A stretch of 64,000 bases of DNA from Aalborgiella sp963841045 (GTDB lineage: Bacteria > Pseudomonadota > Gammaproteobacteria > Burkholderiales > Burkholderiaceae_C): assembly GCA_963841045.1 (NCBI GenBank), contig CAWJBD010000002.1, forward strand, positions 1 through 64,000, read 5' to 3'. The position numbers were made by a program, and so were the translations under genes. Below, one piece after another: positions 9,457 to 17,897 of this stretch (positions within the stretch are counted from its first letter, which is position 1; each line of letters begins with the position of its first letter). A model generated the notes under the pieces. That model saw only the letters and a program-made list of their open reading frames with translations. It made no database searches and was not told the DNA's origin.

Positions 9457-10929
9457 ATGGATCATATTTCAGCCTACATGGTTGCGGCACAGATTTTTTT
9501 AATTTTGTATTGGCTAGCATTTGGTTTGCTGGCATTTCAATCTTTTCATAAACTGACGCAGACATTGAGTGCATTAGGAAGGCAGCGAACTCTTTCAACT
9601 AAGATCTGGGCTGACTGGCCCACTGTGACGGTTCAGCTGCCAATATACAACGAGCGCTTTGTCGCTGCGCGCGTCATAGAAGCTTGTGCCAAATTGGATT
9701 ACCCTCGAAATAAGTACGAAATCCAAGTTTTGGATGACTCTGACGATGAAACAGTACAGCTTATTGATGAGGCAGTTGCTAAATGTAGTGCAATGGGCCT
9801 CGATATTTCTGTCCACAGACGTTCAAATCGATCGGGATTTAAAGCTGGTTCGTTGGAAGCGGCAACACCCAGCGCTAAGGGTGAGTTTTTGTTATTGTTC
9901 GATGCTGATTTTGTGCCTGAAGTTGATGTTTTAAAGCGATTGCTTAGCCATTTTGATAACCCCAAAGTCGCTTTGGTACAAGCGCGATGGGAGCATTTGA
10001 ACCTAGAGGAATCTTGGGTAACCAAAACACAAGCGGTATTACTGGATGCGCATTTCGCAGTTGAACAGTATGTGCGGTCACCGTCGATCACATTTCTGGA
10101 ATTTCAATGGTACGGCTGGTTTGTGGCGCAAATCAGCAATTCTGGATTCGGGAGGATGGCACTCGGACACACTGACGGAAGACATGGATCTCAGCTATAG
10201 AGCGCAAATGCGAGGCTGGCAATTTCGGTATGCGCAAGACATCAGTGTGATGTCTGAACTTCCAGCAGATATCAATGGTTTCAATTCGCAGCAGCGGCGT
10301 TGGGCAAAAGGTGGTGGCCAAACCGCACAAAAACTGAGCGGACAATTCTGGCGTACAAGAGTTGGAGGTTGGAGAAAGTTTGAGGGTTTAATGCACCTAT
10401 TTGCAAACCACGGTTATCTTGCTTAAGTTAGTGTTAATTCCTTTGTTGCCATTGTATGTACTCATTCGCAATGACTTAAATTACCATGTCTATCTTCAGT
10501 TGTGGAAGAGTGCCGTGCTATTGGTCAATTTTTTGTCATTGATTGTGTATTACGGTTTGCCAATAGTCAGATTTAAACGTCCTCTGCATTTCTTATTTTT
10601 GTATGTTCCTGCAGCGATCGTGATGGAAACAGGTATTTCCGGTCCAAAAAGCTTTTGCAATTATTGAGGGCTTTTATCAAAAAAATTTCGAATGGGAGCG
10701 AACCGTTAAAGCTAGCGGGGGCAAATGAGATTGCGTTAAATTTGGACGCCATATGTGTCAAGAGCACAATGGCCAGGGTTGGTTGAAATTGGTTTTAGCG
10801 CTTGGCTTGTCGTTGTCCTTGATTTGGTTGAAAACGTTTGATAGCATCACTCATTCGGCAACTTTTTTTATCATTTTTTCAATGCTGAGTCTTTTTGTTG
10901 TGGGATTGTCATCGGTCGCACGTGAGTGA
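9457..10929 (+). CDS. Processive GT2 glycosyltransferase, cellulose/mannan-synthase-like (CesA/CslA type), frameshifted
   Basis: ATG 9457 begins MDHISAYMVAAQIF with a membrane helix. The catalytic domain has PTVTVQLPIYNERF, QVLDDSDDET, RSNRSGFKAGSLEA, LLLFDADFVPE and, after a frame change near 10110-10120, FNGTAGLWRKSAI, WHSDTLTEDMDLSYRAQMRG and FNSQQRRWAKGGGQT: the D, DxD, TED and QxxRW motifs of processive beta-glycosyltransferases. After further indels near 10425 and 10660-10745, C-terminal membrane helices follow (LVLIPLLPLYVLI, LVLALGLSLSLIWL) to a TGA at 10927-10929. The total length near 490 fits CslA-like enzymes. It probably makes and extrudes an extracellular glucan or mannan, with the preceding barrel as an export candidate. 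Confidence 0.8.
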
Positions 10930-11056
10930 TTTTGTGCGTCAAAAAATCCGTAGTTCAAACAATTTGTTGCTTGCGGGTCGTTAATGAAAGTCGTTGTAAG
11001 CTGGAAGTAACAACAATGGGCAATTGTCGTATTTAAATAGATTGATAATAGTAAGC

Positions 11057-11062
11057 TATAAT
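11057..11062 (+). promoter_or_regulatory. Candidate -10 box of the str operon promoter
   Basis: A perfect TATAAT lies 107 bases before the rpsL start codon. No good -35 hexamer is visible at 16-18 bases upstream, so support is limited to the -10 box and its position before a ribosomal operon. Confidence 0.4.
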
Positions 11063-11095
11063 TGAAAGCTTTTCGGAATTTCCGAAGGGGTAGCC

Positions 11096-11122
11096 GTCTT
11101 CGTAGGAGAAGACTATTTTTTT
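11096..11122 (+). terminator. Leader hairpin with T-run before rpsL (attenuator-like)
   Basis: GTCTTC (11096-11101) pairs with GAAGAC (11108-11113) around a six-base loop, followed by TATTTTTTT. It sits in the untranslated leader between the TATAAT box and rpsL. The stem is short, so it may attenuate rather than fully end transcription. Confidence 0.5.
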
Positions 11123-11168
11123 ACACGTTCTTATCGTTTGGGGACGTTTTTATTTTTAGGAAGCAGCA

Positions 11169-11546
11169 GTGCCAACCATTAATCAGTTAATTCGACATGG
11201 ACGCGAGGTGGAAACCATCAAGTCCAAGAGTCCTGCTATGCAGAACTCGCCACAGCGTCGCGGTGTTTGTACACGTGTGTACACCACCACGCCAAAGAAG
11301 CCTAACTCCGCTTTGCGTAAAGTTGCCAAAGTGCGCTTGACCAACGGTTTTGAGGTGATTTCATACATCGGCGGTGAAGGCCACAACTTGCAGGAACACA
11401 GCGTTGTGCTGGTTCGCGGCGGTCGTGTGAAAGACTTGCCAGGTGTGCGTTACCACATCGTGCGTGGATCGCTCGATTTGCAAGGCGTGAAAGATCGCAA
11501 GCAATCGCGTTCTAAATACGGTGCAAAGAAGCCAAAAGCTAAATAA
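11169..11546 (+). CDS. rpsL: 30S ribosomal protein S12
   Basis: The 125-residue protein has MPTINQLIRHGR at the start and the decoding-centre loop TTTPKKPNSALRK, with Lys43, and GGRVKDLPGVRYH, with Lys88. Both are the usual streptomycin-sensitive residues. The start codon is GTG, preceded by AGGA at 11158-11161. S12 sits at the interface of the 30S subunit and monitors codon-anticodon pairing. It is the first gene of the str operon, with rpsG 171 bases downstream. Confidence 0.98.
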   Translation: MPTINQLIRHGREVETIKSKSPAMQNSPQRRGVCTRVYTTTPKKPNSALRKVAKVRLTNGFEVISYIGGEGHNLQEHSVVLVRGGRVKDLPGVRYHIVRGSLDLQGVKDRKQSRSKYGAKKPKAK

Positions 11547-11717
11547 GCCAAGTAAACAGTTTTTTCGGTGCTGATATTTGCGTGGCGCAAATAAGCAGCG
11601 TAGTGATTCCAACTTTCAATGTCGAAAGCGAATCGAGTAAGTGAGGTCTGAATGACCATTGATGTATTAATTAAATGATTAACACATCCACTGAAGCAAG
11701 ATATAAGAGGTGAAACC

Positions 11718-12191
11718 ATGCCACGTCGTCGCGAAGTCCCCAAACGTGAAATCCTGCCTGATCCTAAATACGGCAACATCGAACTCGCAAAATTCATGAA
11801 CGTTGTGATGCAAAGCGGTAAAAAAGCTGTTGCAGAGCGCATCGTTTATGGTGCTCTTGAGCACATTGAGAAAAAATCTGGCGGCAAAGACCCATTAGAG
11901 GCGTTTGCCATTGCCATTAACAACATCAAACCCATGGTTGAGGTGAAATCTCGCCGCGTGGGTGGTGCAAACTACCAAGTGCCAGTTGAAGTGCGTCCTG
12001 TGCGTCGCTTGGCATTGTCAATGCGTTGGCTCAAAGAGGCTGCTAAAAAACGCGGCGAAAAATCAATGGCTTTGCGCTTGGCAAACGAAATGATTGAAGC
12101 AACTGAAGGTCGTGGCGGCGCCATGAAAAAGCGTGACGAAGTTCACCGCATGGCTGAGGCGAACAAAGCCTTCTCCCACTTCCGTTTCTAA
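11718..12191 (+). CDS. rpsG: 30S ribosomal protein S7
   Basis: The 157-residue protein begins MPRRREVPKREILPDPKYGN and ends AFSHFRF, which is characteristic of S7, with no extension. S7 nucleates assembly of the 30S head and in many bacteria represses the str operon. The 171-base gap before it holds no other gene, and an S7-binding regulatory structure could lie there, but I cannot show one. AGAGGTG before the ATG serves as ribosome binding site. Confidence 0.98.
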   Translation: MPRRREVPKREILPDPKYGNIELAKFMNVVMQSGKKAVAERIVYGALEHIEKKSGGKDPLEAFAIAINNIKPMVEVKSRRVGGANYQVPVEVRPVRRLALSMRWLKEAAKKRGEKSMALRLANEMIEATEGRGGAMKKRDEVHRMAEANKAFSHFRF

Positions 12192-12218
12192 ACGCAGCTT
12201 CAAAAGGAAAAAATTATT

Positions 12219-14321
12219 ATGGCTCGCATTACACCTATCGAGCGCTATCGGAACATTGGTATTTCAGCGCACATTGACGCTGGTAAAACCACTACCACAG
12301 AGCGCGTACTTTTCTACACTGGCGTGAATCACAAAATCGGTGAAGTTCATGACGGTGCTGCCACCATGGACTGGATGGAACAAGAGCAAGAGCGTGGTAT
12401 CACCATCACGTCTGCTGCTACCACTTGTTTTTGGAAGGGCATGGACGGTTCACGTTTAGATCACCGCATCAACATCATTGACACCCCAGGCCACGTTGAC
12501 TTCACCATTGAAGTTGAGCGTTCCATGCGTGTGCTCGATGGCGCTGTGATGGTTTATTGCGCTGTGGGCGGCGTACAGCCGCAGTCTGAAACCGTTTGGC
12601 GTCAGGCAAACAAATACAAAGTGCCACGTTTGGCGTTTGTGAACAAAATGGACCGCACTGGTGCCAACTTCTACAAAGTGGTTGAAGGCATGAAATTGCG
12701 TTTGAAGGCCAACCCAGTGCCTATCGTGATCCCAATTGGCGCTGAAGAAAACTTCACAGGCGTGGTGGATTTGATCAAGATGAAGGCCATCATTTGGGAT
12801 GAGGCTTCACAGGGTATGAAATTCAATTACGTTGACATTCCAGCCGATTTGTTGGCGACAGCAAAAGAATGGCGCGAAAAAATGGTTGAAGCTGCTGCTG
12901 AAGCCACTGAAGAGTACATGAACAAGTACCTTGAAGAAGGTGACTTGACTGAGGCTGAAATTTTAGACGGCATCCGCAAGCGCACCATTGCCAGCGAAAT
13001 TCAACCCATGTTGTGCGGTACAGCGTTTAAAAACAAAGGCGTACAGCGCATGTTGGACGCGGTGTTGGACTTCATGCCTTCACCGATTGACATTCCGCCT
13101 GTGAGTGGTATTTCTGAAGACGAAACACCCACAACACGCAAAGCCGATGACAGTGAGAAATTCTCTGCTTTGGCATTCAAATTGATGACCGATCCGTTTG
13201 TGGGTCAGTTGACATTCGTTCGCGTGTACTCTGGCGTGTTGAACAAAGGCGACACCATTTACAACCCTGTACGCGGCAAAAAAGAGCGTATTGGTCGTAT
13301 CGTGCAAATGCATGCCAACGAGCGTGAAGAAGTGACTGAAATTCGTGCTGGCGACATCGCTGCTTGTATCGGTTTGAAAGATGTGACCACAGGTGAGACC
13401 TTGTGCGATCCATCATCAATCGTCACACTCGAGCGCATGATTTTCCCTGAGCCCGTGATTACACAGGCGGTTGAGCCTAAAACCAAAGCTGACCAAGAGA
13501 AAATGGGTATTGCTTTGCAACGTTTGGCACAAGAAGATCCTTCTTTCCGCGTTAAGACCGATGAAGAGTCTGGTCAAACCCTGATTGCAGGTATGGGCGA
13601 GTTGCATTTGGAAATTATTGTTGACCGCATGAAGCGCGAATTTGGCGTTGAAGCCAACGTGGGTAAACCACAGGTAGCCTACCGCGAAACAATTCGCAAG
13701 ACCATCGAAGATGCTGAAGGCAAATTCGTACGTCAATCAGGCGGTAAAGGTCAATACGGTCACGTTGTGCTCAAAATTGAGCCGAACGAGGCTGGCAAAG
13801 GCATTGAATTCGTTGATGCGATCAAGGGTGGTGTGGTTCCGCGTGAATACATTCCTGCTGTTGAAAAGGGTATCAATGAAGCGGTGACCCAAGGCGTGAT
13901 GGCTGGTTACCCAGTTGTTGACGTGAAAGTCACTTTGCATTTCGGTTCATACCACGATGTTGACTCGAATGAATTGGCTTTCAAAATGGCTGCTATCTTC
14001 GGTTTCAAAGAAGGTTGCCGTAAAGCGAACCCCGTGATTTTGGAGCCGATGATGGCGGTTGAAGTCGAAACGCCGGAAGATTATGCTGGTAACGTGATGG
14101 GCGATTTGTCTTCACGTCGCGGTATGGTGCAAGGCATGGAAGACATGATTGGCGGCGGCAAAGCGATTAAAGCTGAAGTGCCATTGTCAGAAATGTTTGG
14201 CTACTCAACCACTTTGCGTTCAATGTCTCAAGGTCGTGCTTCCTACACAATGGAATTCAAGCACTACTCTGAAGCACCTCGCAATGTGACAGAAGCCATC
14301 ATGGCTTCACGTACCAAGTAA
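12219..14321 (+). CDS. fusA: Elongation factor G
   Basis: The protein has 700 residues, the family's usual length. It starts MARITPIERYRNIGISAHID with the P-loop AHIDAGKTTTTER, followed by DTPGHVDF (G3) and NKMDR (G4). Domains II to V are complete, ending FKHYSEAPRNVTEAI. It is the GTPase that drives translocation of tRNA and mRNA. It follows rpsG by 27 bases within the str operon. No frameshift in 2.1 kb. Confidence 0.98.
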   Translation: MARITPIERYRNIGISAHIDAGKTTTTERVLFYTGVNHKIGEVHDGAATMDWMEQEQERGITITSAATTCFWKGMDGSRLDHRINIIDTPGHVDFTIEVERSMRVLDGAVMVYCAVGGVQPQSETVWRQANKYKVPRLAFVNKMDRTGANFYKVVEGMKLRLKANPVPIVIPIGAEENFTGVVDLIKMKAIIWDEASQGMKFNYVDIPADLLATAKEWREKMVEAAAEATEEYMNKYLEEGDLTEAEILDGIRKRTIASEIQPMLCGTAFKNKGVQRMLDAVLDFMPSPIDIPPVSGISEDETPTTRKADDSEKFSALAFKLMTDPFVGQLTFVRVYSGVLNKGDTIYNPVRGKKERIGRIVQMHANEREEVTEIRAGDIAACIGLKDVTTGETLCDPSSIVTLERMIFPEPVITQAVEPKTKADQEKMGIALQRLAQEDPSFRVKTDEESGQTLIAGMGELHLEIIVDRMKREFGVEANVGKPQVAYRETIRKTIEDAEGKFVRQSGGKGQYGHVVLKIEPNEAGKGIEFVDAIKGGVVPREYIPAVEKGINEAVTQGVMAGYPVVDVKVTLHFGSYHDVDSNELAFKMAAIFGFKEGCRKANPVILEPMMAVEVETPEDYAGNVMGDLSSRRGMVQGMEDMIGGGKAIKAEVPLSEMFGYSTTLRSMSQGRASYTMEFKHYSEAPRNVTEAIMASRTK

Positions 14322-14343
14322 GGTGTAAAGTAGTTATTGCTCT

Positions 14344-14410
14344 GGTATGCTATATATTTAATAGCATACTAGGCAATAAATACGCCGGCTAGAGCCTGAT
14401 TTTATATAAA
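14344..14410 (+). repeat. Interspersed repeat family A, copy 1 (fusA-tuf gap)
   Basis: A perfect 9-bp inverted repeat (14345-14353 with 14361-14369, core GCTAT/ATAGC) is followed by GGCAATAAATACGCCGGCTA and a TA-rich end. The same layout occurs at 21880, 62335, 42848, 31323 and, inverted, 46513. The copy is intergenic inside an operon, so it would be transcribed as a small stem-loop and might alter fusA/tuf message stability. Confidence 0.85.
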
Positions 14411-14520
14411 TTTTTAGTTGTCTGCGATTGTGTGCCCTTCACTGCCCGTGGTGAGGGAATCAGCAACACAGTGCAAACATTAAACCAATTCACGGGTATT
14501 GCTCATTAAAGGAAGCCATC

Positions 14521-15711
14521 ATGGCAAAAGAAAAATTTGTACGTACCAAACCCCACGTGAACGTCGGCACGATTGGCCACGTTGACCACGGTAAAACAAC
14601 CCTCACTGCTGCGATCACGACCGTATTGGCAGCCAAATTTGGTGGCCAAGCCAAAGCCTACGACCAAATCGACGCAGCACCCGAAGAAAAAGCACGCGGT
14701 ATTACGATTAATACAGCGCACGTTGAATACGAAACAGAAACCCGCCACTACGCCCACGTGGACTGCCCAGGCCATGCTGACTATGTGAAAAACATGATCA
14801 CCGGCGCAGCCCAAATGGACGGCGCTATTTTGGTTTGTTCAGCCGCTGACGGCCCAATGCCTCAAACCCGCGAACACATCTTGTTGGCACGCCAAGTGGG
14901 CGTACCTTACATCATCGTCTTCTTGAACAAATGCGACATGGTTGACGACGAAGAATTGTTGGAACTGGTCGAAATGGAAGTGCGCGAGTTGCTCGACAAG
15001 TATGACTTCCCAGGCGACGCAACCCCCATCGTCCGTGGTTCAGCCAAACTCGCCATGGAAGGCGACAAAGGCCCATTGGGCGAAGGCGCCATCATCAAAC
15101 TCGCTGAAGCGCTGGACAGCTACATCCCCACACCAGAACGCGCCGTAGACGGTGCCTTCTTGATGCCAGTGGAAGACGTGTTCTCCATCTCTGGCCGTGG
15201 TACTGTGGTAACCGGTCGTATCGAGCGCGGTATCATCAAAGTCGGCGAAGAGATCGAAATCGTCGGTATCGTCGACACCGTCAAAACCACCTGCACTGGC
15301 GTGGAAATGTTCCGCAAGTTGTTGGACCAAGGTCAAGCTGGCGACAACGTCGGTATCTTGTTGCGCGGCACCAAGCGTGAAGAAGTTCAACGTGGTCAAG
15401 TTTTGGGCAAACCAGGCTCCATCAAGCCACACACCCACTTCACCTCAGAAATCTACGTCTTGTCCAAAGACGAAGGTGGCCGTCACACCCCATTCTTCAA
15501 CAACTACCGCCCCCAGTTCTACTTCCGTACCACGGACGTAACCGGCGCGATTGAGTTGCCAGAAGGCAAAGAAATGGTGATGCCAGGCGACAACGTGTCG
15601 ATCACTGTCAAGTTGATCAGCCCGATTGCGATGGAAGAAGGCTTGCGCTTCGCGATTCGTGAAGGCGGCAAAACCGTCGGCGCGGGTGTTGTGGCTAAGA
15701 TTTTGGCTTAA
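14521..15711 (+). CDS. tuf: Elongation factor Tu
   Basis: The 396-residue GTPase is of standard length. It has GHVDHGKTTLTAA (P-loop), DCPGHADYVKNM (G3) and NKCDMV (G4), plus intact domains II and III ending GGKTVGAGVVAKILA. It delivers aminoacyl-tRNA to the ribosome. The gene is 199 bases after fusA, with a family A repeat between. It uses visibly more C-ending codons (ACC, CCC, GGC) than fusA next to it, which fits either very high expression or conversion with a second tuf copy elsewhere; many proteobacteria carry two. Confidence 0.98.
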   Translation: MAKEKFVRTKPHVNVGTIGHVDHGKTTLTAAITTVLAAKFGGQAKAYDQIDAAPEEKARGITINTAHVEYETETRHYAHVDCPGHADYVKNMITGAAQMDGAILVCSAADGPMPQTREHILLARQVGVPYIIVFLNKCDMVDDEELLELVEMEVRELLDKYDFPGDATPIVRGSAKLAMEGDKGPLGEGAIIKLAEALDSYIPTPERAVDGAFLMPVEDVFSISGRGTVVTGRIERGIIKVGEEIEIVGIVDTVKTTCTGVEMFRKLLDQGQAGDNVGILLRGTKREEVQRGQVLGKPGSIKPHTHFTSEIYVLSKDEGGRHTPFFNNYRPQFYFRTTDVTGAIELPEGKEMVMPGDNVSITVKLISPIAMEEGLRFAIREGGKTVGAGVVAKILA

Positions 15712-15736
15712 TCGTTAGAGAAAGCTAGACAAACTT

Positions 15737-16051
15737 ATGGCAACCAAACAAAAAATTCGCATTCGCCTCAAAGCGTTTGATTACAAACTGATTGACCAAT
15801 CTGCAGCTGAGATTGTTGATACTGCTAAACGCACTGGCGCTATTGTCAAAGGCCCCGTACCTTTGCCAACACGCATGAAGCGTTTTGATATCTTGCGTTC
15901 ACCACACGTCAACAAAACCAGCCGTGATCAGTTGGAAATTCGCACGCACCAGCGTTTGATGGACATCGTTGACCCAACAGATAAAACTGTTGACGCATTG
16001 ATGAAACTCGACCTGCCTGCTGGCGTGGACGTAGAAATCAAGTTGCAATAA
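15737..16051 (+). CDS. rpsJ: 30S ribosomal protein S10
   Basis: The 104-residue protein has the typical start KQKIRIRLKAFDYKLIDQSA and the loop RFDILRSPHVNKTSRDQ. S10 is part of the 30S head and also the NusE partner of NusB in antitermination. The ATG lies 25 bases after the tuf stop, so it is probably cotranscribed with tuf. The next ribosomal gene, rplC, follows only after a 217-base gap containing hairpins and a promoter. Confidence 0.98.
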   Translation: MATKQKIRIRLKAFDYKLIDQSAAEIVDTAKRTGAIVKGPVPLPTRMKRFDILRSPHVNKTSRDQLEIRTHQRLMDIVDPTDKTVDALMKLDLPAGVDVEIKLQ

Positions 16052-16059
16052 ATAGCAAC

Positions 16060-16089
16060 TCAGCTTTAAAAGACTGAATTTAAGGCTGA
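16060..16089 (+). terminator. Stem-loop after rpsJ
   Basis: TCAGCTTTAAA (16060-16070) pairs over 11 positions, one a G-U wobble, with TTTAAGGCTGA (16079-16089). A second smaller hairpin, ATTTCTG/CAGAAAT, follows at about 16089-16112. No T-run follows either stem, so this is more likely an mRNA 3'-end or weak terminator than a strong intrinsic one. Confidence 0.45.
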
Positions 16090-16123
16090 ATTTCTGCAAA
16101 AAGTTCAGAAATATAGAGCGGAC

Positions 16124-16154
16124 TTGGCTTTTAAGCCTTGGTTCGTTCTATAAT
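16124..16154 (+). promoter_or_regulatory. Candidate promoter for the rplC-rpsQ operon
   Basis: A perfect TATAAT at 16149-16154 is preceded by TTGGCT at 16124-16129 with a 19-base spacer, slightly long. It is 115 bases before rplC, leaving room for a regulatory leader such as the L4-responsive leader known for S10 operons. The sequence does not by itself prove L4 control. Confidence 0.5.
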
Positions 16155-16268
16155 CTGAGGCTCTGTGTTTTTAGCATAGAGTTTTATTAACCCTCTTTCA
16201 CACAAAACGCATGTGGCCAATTGAAGTCGCAGCGGTGAAGGAATAAACCGTGAGAACGGGAGAAAAAC

Positions 16269-16943
16269 ATGAGTCTGAGCAATTCCTTAGGGTTGCTGGG
16301 GCGCAAGGTTGGCATGATGCGTGTCTTTACCGATGAAGGGGATTCAGTTCCTGTCACGGTAGTCGATGTGTCAAACAACCGTGTGACTCAGATTAAAACC
16401 AATGAGAATGATGGCTACGTTGCCTTGCAGGTAACGTTTGGTTCGCGCAAAGCATCGCGTGTGACCAAGCCAATTGCTGGCCACCTTGCGAAAGCAGGCG
16501 TTGAAGCCGGTGAAATCATCCAAGAATTCCGTGTAACTGCTGATACCGCTGGCCAATACGCTGCTGGTGCAGTTGTGCCTGCGTCTGCTGTATTTGCAGT
16601 CGGTCAATCCGTTGATGTGCAAGGCACTTCAATTGGTAAAGGCTTTACCGGAACCATTACCCGTCATAACTTCAGTTCACAGCGCGCATCGCACGGTAAC
16701 AGCCGTTCGCATAACGTACCTGGTTCTATCGGTATGAACCAAGATCCTGGTCGCGTGTTCCCTGGAAAGCGCATGTCGGGTCAAATGGGTAATGTGACTA
16801 AAACGATTCAAAATTTAGACGTGGTTCGTATTGACGAAGCGCGTCAATTGTTGATGATCAAAGGTGCTATCCCTGGTTCAGCTGGCGGTTTCGTCAGCGT
16901 TCGTCCAGCGGTTAAAGCCAAGTCTGTGAAAGGAGCGAAATAA
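16269..16943 (+). CDS. rplC: 50S ribosomal protein L3
   Basis: The 224-residue protein begins MSLSNSLGLLGRKVGMMRVF and has the central extension HGNSRSHNVPGSIG and DPGRVFPGKRMSGQMG that reaches toward the peptidyl-transferase centre. The GQMG glutamine is the residue methylated by PrmB in other bacteria. ATG 16269 follows GGGAG. Its stop overlaps the rplD start by one base (TAATG). Confidence 0.98.
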   Translation: MSLSNSLGLLGRKVGMMRVFTDEGDSVPVTVVDVSNNRVTQIKTNENDGYVALQVTFGSRKASRVTKPIAGHLAKAGVEAGEIIQEFRVTADTAGQYAAGAVVPASAVFAVGQSVDVQGTSIGKGFTGTITRHNFSSQRASHGNSRSHNVPGSIGMNQDPGRVFPGKRMSGQMGNVTKTIQNLDVVRIDEARQLLMIKGAIPGSAGGFVSVRPAVKAKSVKGAK

Positions 16944-17563
16944 TGAACATCGAACTCCTGAATGACCAAGGTCAAGCAGCATCAACTTACGATGTGCCAG
17001 AGACTGTGTTTGGACGTGATTACAACGAAGACTTGGTTCACCAAGTGGTTGTTGCATTCCAAGCCAATGCACGTCAAGGTACACGTGCTCAAAAAGATCG
17101 TCGCACAGTTCGTCACTCAACCAAAAAGCCTTTTGCACAAAAGGGTACTGGTCGTGCACGTGCTGGTATGACATCTTCTCCTTTGTGGCGTGGAGGCGGT
17201 CGCGCTTTCCCTAACAGCCCGGATGAGAATTTCACACAAAAAATCAACAAGAAAATGTACCGTGCTGGCATGGCTTCTATTTTCTCTCAGTTGGCACGCG
17301 AAGGTCGTTTGGCCATCGTTGACTCTTTGAAAGTTGACTCACCTAAAACTGCACCATTGGCTGCAAAATTCAAAGCGATGAATTTGCAATCTGTTTTGGT
17401 GATTGCAGATGAGGTGGATGAGAATTTGTATTTGGCGTCTCGTAACTTGGTCAACGTGATGGTTGTAGAGCCACGCTACGCTGACCCAGTTTCTTTGGTT
17501 CACTTTAAGAAAGTGATCGTGACCAAAGCTGCCGTCGAAAAACTCAAGGAGATGTTCGCATGA
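16943..17563 (+). CDS. rplD: 50S ribosomal protein L4
   Basis: The 206-residue protein has QGTRAQKDRRTVRHSTKKPF and GTGRARAGMTSSPLWRGGG, the loop that lines the exit tunnel. L4 is also the translational and transcriptional repressor of the S10 operon in enterobacteria. It starts at the TAATG overlap with rplC and ends in an ATGA overlap with rplW. Confidence 0.98.
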   Translation: MNIELLNDQGQAASTYDVPETVFGRDYNEDLVHQVVVAFQANARQGTRAQKDRRTVRHSTKKPFAQKGTGRARAGMTSSPLWRGGGRAFPNSPDENFTQKINKKMYRAGMASIFSQLAREGRLAIVDSLKVDSPKTAPLAAKFKAMNLQSVLVIADEVDENLYLASRNLVNVMVVEPRYADPVSLVHFKKVIVTKAAVEKLKEMFA

Positions 17564-17895
17564 GCCGCATGAATCCTACCAAAGCAGAATGCCAATTTGA
17601 CGAAGGCCGTTTGATGCAATTATTGGTTGCACCCATCGTGTCTGAAAAAGCAACCATGGTTGCTGACAAGGGCAATGTTGTCACATTCAAGGTGCTGCAA
17701 GACGCTACAAAACCTGAAATCAAAGCCGCTGTGGAATTGATGTTCAAAGTTGAAGTGAAATCAGTGAATATGGTGAATACCAAAGGCAAAACCAAGCGTT
17801 TTGGCAAATCAATGGGACGTCGCGACAATGTTCGCAAAGCCTACGTGATGCTCAAACCTGGTCAAGAGCTGAACCTATCTGGGGAGGCTGCGTAA
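17560..17895 (+). CDS. rplW: 50S ribosomal protein L23
   Basis: The 111-residue protein has the usual L23 core LLVAPIVSEKATMVADKGN and VKSVNMVNTKGKTKRFGK. L23 forms the docking site for trigger factor and SRP at the tunnel exit. The ATG overlaps the rplD stop by four bases (ATGA). An in-frame ATG four codons later could also start it; coupling favours the first. Confidence 0.97.
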   Translation: MSRMNPTKAECQFDEGRLMQLLVAPIVSEKATMVADKGNVVTFKVLQDATKPEIKAAVELMFKVEVKSVNMVNTKGKTKRFGKSMGRRDNVRKAYVMLKPGQELNLSGEAA

Positions 17896-17897
17896 TC

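Noticed and set aside
14322..14520. Riboswitch or small RNA in the fusA-tuf gap
   Set aside because: The only structure found is the family A interspersed repeat, which recurs in unrelated contexts.
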